Shown: positions 59,344 to 64,000 of the stretch, piece after piece
Numbering within the stretch: the first letter of the stretch is position 1
Layout: the number at the start of each line of letters is the position of its first letter
NCBI GenBank assembly: GCA_030690945.1
Contig: JAUYFM010000015.1
Span: 42,111 to 106,110, forward strand
DNA from: Smithellaceae bacterium
GTDB lineage: Bacteria; Desulfobacterota; Syntrophia; Syntrophales; Smithellaceae
DNA length: 64,000 bases
Direction: 5' to 3'
Position numbers and translations under genes: made by a program
Notes under the pieces: model-generated
Told to the model about the DNA's origin: nothing
Seen by the model: the letters and a program-made list of their open reading frames with translations, nothing else
Databases searched by the model: none

Positions 59344-60148
59344 ACCATATACACTACAGGAACTTTTAGTAATTGCCGTTGCAAAAGAAATTCACGACCA
59401 TGAAAATGTCATTTTGGGCGTTGGTCTGCCCACGACGGCCGGGGCGGTGGCCAAGGCCCTGTATGCCCCCCATGCGACGCTGATGATGGAGTCGGGGATC
59501 ATTGATTTCGAGCCGCTTCTTCCCTTGAATCACATTGCCGATGCCCATTCCTGCCGGGGTTTTTCCTATGCGACGGATCTCTTTTCCGCCTTTACCATGA
59601 CGTATCGTGGTTTTGTCGATGTCTGCTTCCTTGGCGTGGGGCAGGTGGATAAATACGGGAATCTGAACACCACCGCCATCGGGGATTATTATAAGCCGAC
59701 GATGAGACTTCCTGGATCGGGCGGCGCTGCCGATTTCATCTCTTATGCCAAAAGAACGGTGCTCACGATGCTGGGAGGAAGTTTCGTGAACAAACTGGAT
59801 TATTTTACCTCTCCCGGCTATCTGGATGGCGGAGAGAGTCGGGATAAATCGGGTTTATTCCCGAAGGGTACGGGTCCGACGATGCTGCTTTCCACGAAAG
59901 GGGTGTTCCGATTCGATCCGGTGACCAAAGAGATGTATCTGGCCCAGATCCATCCCCGGGTTACGATTGAAGATGTGAAGAAGGATGTACCGTGGGATTT
60001 GAAAATAGCCCCCGATCTGTCGGAGACGCCTCGCCCAACGGATGAGGAAATTGATTTTATCAGGTGCTTTGCCCCGGCCATGTCGGCGGGCAGGGAACTG
60101 TCGATGGAGTTGACCATCGTGAACATGATGAAAATGCTCAAGGCTTAG
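59336..60148 (+). CDS. Family I CoA-transferase beta subunit (glutaconate CoA-transferase / IpdB-like)
   Basis: This 270-aa beta subunit has VILGVGLPTTAGAVAKALY and LMMESGIIDFEP, where the glutamate (about residue 52) sits at the position of the catalytic glutamate that forms the glutamyl-CoA thioester in family I CoA-transferases. Also visible are FLGVGQVDKYGNLNTTAIGD and LPGSGGAADFIS. Retention of the glutamate favours true CoA-transferase activity. The gene overlaps the alpha gene by 8 bases. A 180-base gap follows before the binding-protein gene. Confidence 0.88.
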   Translation: MSKPYTLQELLVIAVAKEIHDHENVILGVGLPTTAGAVAKALYAPHATLMMESGIIDFEPLLPLNHIADAHSCRGFSYATDLFSAFTMTYRGFVDVCFLGVGQVDKYGNLNTTAIGDYYKPTMRLPGSGGAADFISYAKRTVLTMLGGSFVNKLDYFTSPGYLDGGESRDKSGLFPKGTGPTMLLSTKGVFRFDPVTKEMYLAQIHPRVTIEDVKKDVPWDLKIAPDLSETPRPTDEEIDFIRCFAPAMSAGRELSMELTIVNMMKMLKA

Positions 60149-60325
60149 TTTAAGATACATAGAGAACCGATAGGGTATTGATTACAGGGAAAGCAAAAAG
60201 CGGAGAGGGGGAGGTGATTGGTCAGGCCAGTTAACTTCAATGCGGCAATCATGCGTAAACGTGATCATCATAGGGTGGTCTTTTTACGGAGTTGAAAATT
60301 GTGATACTTGAGGAGGGAAATGAAA

Positions 60326-61882
60326 ATGAAAAGCTTTAGGAAGAGTTTAGCGATTCTCATGGGTATTTTTCTGCTTTTTGCTATGGCGGTATATAGCCCG
60401 TCTCCAGCCATGGCCCAGAAAGCCGAAGCGGATACCAAGGCCCAGAAGGCCAAAGTAGACACTAAGGCCGAGAAGGCCAAAGTGACTACTAAGGCCCAGA
60501 AAGCCAAAGCGGCCACTAAATCGGATGCAGTTGAAACATGGTCCAAACCCAACGCGGCTTTTGATGCCAGCAAAATGGGCAATATGTCCGGTTGGGATCC
60601 GGCTAAATGGGTGAATCCCGAGGGGGACACCATTAAAATCGCAGTTTTCTGGCCTCATTCAGGTCCCGCGGCGGCGAATGGAGAACTCGGCTGGGCTTGT
60701 GTGACTTTTGCCGCCTACGATATCAACCAGCGGGGCGGCATCTTTGTGGACGGCAAAAAGAAGAAGATTGCCTTGTTCAAAGCGGACAGCATGTCCAAAC
60801 AGGATCAGGCCAAGAAGATCTGCGAACGCATGATCCTCCAGGATGGGGTTCATGCCATCATCGGCACCTCGGGGAGCAATCTGATGAAGGTCGCCAACGA
60901 GGTAGGCAACCGTTACAAGGTCATCTCCCAGAATGTCGGCGCCCTCTCCGAGGAACTCCAGGACGCGACGAATTTCGGTCGATACTCCTTCATGAGTTCC
61001 GATTCCACCTATTCAATTGGTCGGGGCATGGCCTACTACTACGGCCAGATTCGCAAGAAGGAAAAGAAGTTTTATATCCTCTGTCAGGATTACTCTTTCG
61101 GTCGGGACATGGCGGAAGGCTTCAAGATGGGTCTAAAGGAATACTACCCTGAGGCGCAACTCGTGGGAGAAGATTACCATAAGCTTTTCATCACGGATTT
61201 TGCCCCTTATCTCGAGAAGATCAAGGCCTCTGGCGCCGAGGTTGTCTATACGGGAGACTGGATCCCCGATGCAGCGAACCTCCTGAAACAGGCTCGACAG
61301 ATGGGAGTTATGCTGCCCTTTGCGAACCTTTTCATCGATAACCCGGACTTCCTGGAGGAAGTTGGTGTGGAGGGAACAAAAAACTTGGTCAATATCAAGC
61401 ACTTTGACAAGGCTGGACCGGCCTTCACAAATCCCGGCATGATCAAGTATTACAAGGCATGGAACGACGCCTGGCAGAAATGGGATTCCAAGCCCTACAA
61501 GACCCCCCTCTATAAACACCCCATGGGAACACTCGGCTCTTGGACACTTCAGGTCTACTGGCTCTTCAGCGTCATGGAAAGGGCAAAAAGCACTAATGCC
61601 GAGCAGATTATTAAGGTTTGGGAAGGGGATACCTATCAGTATCCCAACGGACGTCTTGTCAAGATGCGGGCCTGCGATCACAAGTCAATTCAGGGCTTCC
61701 GGGTAGCCGAGTTTGTGGAGCCGGCCCGGCAGAAAGCATCGTTTAACATGCCGCCTTACAACTGGTACAAAGAATCATCGAACGTCGGCGATTTGAGTTG
61801 GGAAATACCGGCAGAAAAGGTGTTACCCTGGATGGATCCGAAACTGGATCGGTGTGTAGGCAAGAATGCCTGGGGTAATTAG
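60326..61882 (+). CDS. Liv-type ABC substrate-binding protein with tandem-repeat linker (module B)
   Basis: This protein of about 518 aa has a signal peptide (residues 1-30, ending SPAMA), then an unusual lysine/alanine-rich linker of four 9-residue repeats (QKAEADTKA, QKAKVDTKA, EKAKVTTKA, QKAKAATKS) and a type I periplasmic-binding domain (KIAVFWPHSGPAAANGELGW; VHAIIGTSGSNLMKVANEVG; YSFGRDMAEGFKMGLKEYYP). At about 100 residues longer than its module A counterpart, it resembles larger binding proteins for aromatic or amide compounds. Start is ATG 60326 (AGGAGGG 8 bases upstream). It is the last gene of module B and the probable binding partner of the LivHMGF set. Confidence 0.9.
   Translation: MKSFRKSLAILMGIFLLFAMAVYSPSPAMAQKAEADTKAQKAKVDTKAEKAKVTTKAQKAKAATKSDAVETWSKPNAAFDASKMGNMSGWDPAKWVNPEGDTIKIAVFWPHSGPAAANGELGWACVTFAAYDINQRGGIFVDGKKKKIALFKADSMSKQDQAKKICERMILQDGVHAIIGTSGSNLMKVANEVGNRYKVISQNVGALSEELQDATNFGRYSFMSSDSTYSIGRGMAYYYGQIRKKEKKFYILCQDYSFGRDMAEGFKMGLKEYYPEAQLVGEDYHKLFITDFAPYLEKIKASGAEVVYTGDWIPDAANLLKQARQMGVMLPFANLFIDNPDFLEEVGVEGTKNLVNIKHFDKAGPAFTNPGMIKYYKAWNDAWQKWDSKPYKTPLYKHPMGTLGSWTLQVYWLFSVMERAKSTNAEQIIKVWEGDTYQYPNGRLVKMRACDHKSIQGFRVAEFVEPARQKASFNMPPYNWYKESSNVGDLSWEIPAEKVLPWMDPKLDRCVGKNAWGN
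60416..60523 (+). repeat. Four tandem 27-bp repeats within the binding-protein gene
   Basis: Units start at 60416, 60443, 60470 and 60497. Each begins CAGAARGCC or GAGAAGGCC and most end ACYAAGGCC. They encode the 9-residue K/A repeats and differ at a few, mostly third or hypervariable, positions. Copy number could change by slippage or recombination without breaking the frame. Confidence 0.9.
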
Positions 61883-61942
61883 TGAACAGATGATGATCGC
61901 TCTCCATACACGCGATCTCCATTTTTAAAAGAAGCACGGACG

Positions 61943-61975
61943 AAGAACCCCGCCTCCGGGTGGGGTTCTTCTATC
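61943..61975 (+). terminator. Terminator at the end of module B
   Basis: AAGAACCCCGCC pairs with GGTGGGGTTCTT (12 bp, one G-T, loop TCCG), followed by CTATCTGGT. The T tail is weak, but position and stem strength fit a rho-independent terminator. Confidence 0.75.
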
Positions 61976-62234
61976 TGGTAGCGCCCCTCTTCCGTTACTC
62001 TCTTTCCTGAAAGCGTCAAATTGTTCGCATCTGCGAAGATACTGGTTTTCAACTCGTAATCATTGCCCTAAAAATATTGACTTTATGATATTTGAGCGTA
62101 GAGTATAAGTACATAAGGATTGACTTTCATGATTCATTATCAACTTTTAGTTGTATAGGTGAGTTTATGTTTAAGGATCTCTTACATAATTCCCATTACA
62201 TAATTTGCCCCGTTTCACATAGTGGCAGTCAATA

Positions 62235-62245
62235 CCCCCCCCCCC
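62235..62245. repeat. Poly-C tract (11 C) upstream of the multi-PAS gene
   Basis: A homopolymer of 11 cytosines in an otherwise AT-rich leader, 135 bases upstream of the start codon. Such tracts change length by slippage and can alter promoter spacing. It could also be a sequencing artefact in length. Confidence 0.6.
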
Positions 62246-62380
62246 AATATTTCTAACATATTGTATTTACAAGTTAATAATGTTTTTACAGAGCGACGTT
62301 TCAGTCGTAGGAAATAAGACTTATTCACATTTGTACATGAAGGCGATGTGCCTTCTATCCAGATTTCAGTGGGTGACTTT

Positions 62381-64000
62381 ATGAAAGATGATCATAAGAC
62401 TAAAAAGCAACTCATAGATGAATTATCGGAATTGCGCTCGCAAAATGCCGAGTTGAAAAAATCAGAAAGCCCAGAGAAATACCGGAGTCTGGTGGAAAAC
62501 ATCCGAGACGTCATCTATGAGTTGGACGATCAGGGTGTGGTCCTTTATATCAGTCCGGCTGTCAGGGATCTGCTGGGATACGACTCGGCTGAAATCACAG
62601 GGAAGAACTTTATCGGGCTTGCACATAAAGATGATCAGAGTAGTCTGACGGAATGGTTTTCTGAACTCCGCAAAGGTAAAGAATCCCCATTTGAGTATAG
62701 AATCATTGATAAATCCGGTGAGTACAAATGGGCGCAGACGAGAGTCAGACCCATCATGGAAGGCGGCCAGTTTAAGGGGGCCCGCGGAATACTCATAGAC
62801 GTTACGACCCAGAAGCGCGCGGAGGCGGCGTTGCGGGAGAGTGAAGATCGATACCGTGAATTAAACGATGTCCTACCGATATCAATATCGACTTTTGAAG
62901 TTGATGCCGCAGGCACCATTATTTCCTATAATCGCACTGCCCTCGAAACCTTCAGGTATAATGAAGACGATTACAAAGAGGGTATGAACGCACTTCAGTT
63001 CTTTGCACCCGAGGAATGGCAGAGAGTTGGAGAGAATATGAGGGGGGTAACCCAGGGGACATCAACCCCCGGCCAAGAATTTACCTTTCTTAGGAAAGAT
63101 GGCAGTAAGTTTCCCGGACTCATCTATGCCTCGCCTAATATCCATCAGGATAAAACCGTGGGTATAAGAGGAGTCATCATGGACATCACCGAGCGCAAAC
63201 GGACGGATGCAAAACTCAGGCAGCAAGCCGATGCCATGGATGCGGCGACCGATGGGATAGCCCTCCTCAATGCAGAAGGGGAATACGTCTATGTAAACAA
63301 TGCGCATGCCAAGTGTTATGGTTATGAGAATGCCGGAGAACTTATTGGAAAGTCATGGAGGGTTCTCTATGATTCTGATGTCCTTCAACGCTTTGATCAA
63401 GAAATCATGCCTGAGTTTAGTCGAAAAGGAGATTGGCATGGCGAAGCCGTAGGTACGAAAAAAAACGGGGCCAAGTTTCCGCAGGAGCTATCCTTAACGG
63501 CTATGAATAATGGTGGATTGATTTGTGTCGTCCGCGACATTACCGAGCGCAAGCGGGCGGAAGAACAAATATACCGGGCGAATGCGTTTCTGGACTCGAT
63601 TGTCGAGAATATCCCGAACATGCTCTTCCTCAAGGAAGCCGGGAGCCTCCGGTTCGTTCGGTTCAACCGGGCGGGAGAGGATCTGCTGGGTTATTCGAGA
63701 AACGACCTGCTGGGTAAGAACGATTATGATTTCTTCCCGAAGGAACAAGCAGACCACTTTACGAAGAAGGACCGAGAGGTTCTGCACGGGAAGGAGGTTG
63801 TGGATATACCGGAGGAACTCCTACAGACCCGCAACAAGGGAGAGCGCACCATGCACACCAAGAAGGTGCCCCTCCTGGACATGAACGGAGAACCCGAATA
63901 CTTGCTGGGCATCTCCGAAGACATTACAGAACGTAAGCAGGCGGAGAAGCAACTCCAAGATACCCTCGAAAGTCTCAGGAAGGCGGTTGGCACAACGATC
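62381..64000 (+). CDS. Multi-PAS sensor protein, C-terminus beyond the window (probably HD-GYP)
   Basis: An open frame from ATG 62381 runs to the window edge (540 codons). It begins with a short coiled coil (TKKQLIDELSELRSQNAELK), then at least four PAS domains (residues about 30-140, 150-265, 275-385, 395-512), each closed by a PAC-type sequence such as GVIMDITERKRTDAKLRQ or EDITERKQAEKQL. There is no membrane segment. The last visible residues (LESLRKAVGTTI) match the linker entering the HD-GYP domain of the protein at 32.2 kb (VRRAMQTTIQVLV), so an HD-GYP output is more likely than a histidine kinase. Ligands unknown. Confidence 0.85.
   Translation, partial: MKDDHKTKKQLIDELSELRSQNAELKKSESPEKYRSLVENIRDVIYELDDQGVVLYISPAVRDLLGYDSAEITGKNFIGLAHKDDQSSLTEWFSELRKGKESPFEYRIIDKSGEYKWAQTRVRPIMEGGQFKGARGILIDVTTQKRAEAALRESEDRYRELNDVLPISISTFEVDAAGTIISYNRTALETFRYNEDDYKEGMNALQFFAPEEWQRVGENMRGVTQGTSTPGQEFTFLRKDGSKFPGLIYASPNIHQDKTVGIRGVIMDITERKRTDAKLRQQADAMDAATDGIALLNAEGEYVYVNNAHAKCYGYENAGELIGKSWRVLYDSDVLQRFDQEIMPEFSRKGDWHGEAVGTKKNGAKFPQELSLTAMNNGGLICVVRDITERKRAEEQIYRANAFLDSIVENIPNMLFLKEAGSLRFVRFNRAGEDLLGYSRNDLLGKNDYDFFPKEQADHFTKKDREVLHGKEVVDIPEELLQTRNKGERTMHTKKVPLLDMNGEPEYLLGISEDITERKQAEKQLQDTLESLRKAVGTTI

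Larger units (their letters stand above)
61883..62380. other. Non-coding region before the multi-PAS gene
   Basis: About 500 bases with no convincing gene. It holds the module B terminator (61943-61970), an AT-rich stretch, a run of 11 C (62235-62245) and a small hairpin (GAAGGCGATGTGCCTTC, about 62339-62355) near the next start. No clear -35/-10 pair was identified. Confidence 0.6.

Noticed and set aside
62381..64000. Histidine kinase call for the right-end multi-PAS protein
   Set aside because: No HisKA or HATPase motif is in view; the last residues match the linker into an HD-GYP domain instead.

Overview
The window looks like a chromosome segment from an anaerobic deltaproteobacterium, most likely a Syntrophales-type (Syntrophus/Smithella-like) organism. 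This is inferred from gene content; no search was run. Pointers are an spd-type (spirochaete/planctomycete/deltaproteobacterium, mitochondrion-like) EF-G, an oxygen-sensitive class III ribonucleotide reductase with its activase, PAS/HD-GYP signalling proteins, two branched-chain-amino-acid-type (Liv) ABC importers tied to CoA and acyl metabolism, and many small palindromic intergenic repeats. No rRNA, tRNA or CRISPR array was found. Two genes run off the ends: ligA (left) and a multi-PAS protein (right).

Region 1 (1-15 kb) is housekeeping: NAD-dependent DNA ligase, a phosphodiesterase-like protein, a HIT hydrolase, a LapA-like membrane protein, a molybdopterin-type MogA/MoaB protein, an EF-G-like GTPase with an altered G3 motif, an ABC-2 export cassette with a transglutaminase-like protein, the spd-type EF-G, an orphan RecA-fold ATPase and a YyaL/DUF255 thioredoxin-domain protein. 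Region 2 (15-23 kb) has a DUF2845 secreted protein, a methyltransferase, a VKOR-DsbA disulfide fusion and an AddB/AddA-like helicase-nuclease pair. Region 3 (23-29.7 kb) has a mannose-type PTS EIIA-EIIB-EIIC set without EIID, RimI, PyrK-PyrD, a metallo-beta-lactamase-fold hydrolase, a truncated antiporter coupled to an unknown gene, and Rnk.

Region 4 (29.8-34.5 kb) is accessory: remnants of three IS families, a VapBC-type toxin-antitoxin pair, a PAS-HD-GYP protein, a PilZ fragment and a methyltransferase. Region 5 (34.6-44.1 kb) is core metabolism and RNA modification: nrdD-nrdG (possible NrdR boxes), metK behind a SAM-II-type riboswitch with an overlapping antiterminator and terminator, purB, nadB, tsaD and rsmA.

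Region 6 (44.2-61.9 kb) holds two adjacent import-and-catabolism modules, each with its own regulator. Module A: GntR/FCD regulator, Liv binding protein, LivG, LivF, an isochorismatase-fold cysteine hydrolase, LivM, LivH and an MOFRL-type glycerate kinase. Module B: TetR regulator under a promoter overlapped by two copies of a 14-bp palindrome, thiolase, short-chain dehydrogenase, LivHMGF, a two-subunit family I CoA-transferase, and a binding protein carrying a Lys/Ala tandem-repeat linker. The simplest reading is that A imports and hydrolyses an amide-like compound that feeds glycerate metabolism, and B imports a carboxylic acid, activates it by CoA transfer and degrades it by keto-reduction and thiolysis. 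The substrates are not known.

The most distinctive sequence-level features are the metK riboswitch, the TetR double operator, a near-leaderless gntR promoter, and a family of cloverleaf-like nested palindromes, one bounded by 17-bp inverted repeats.
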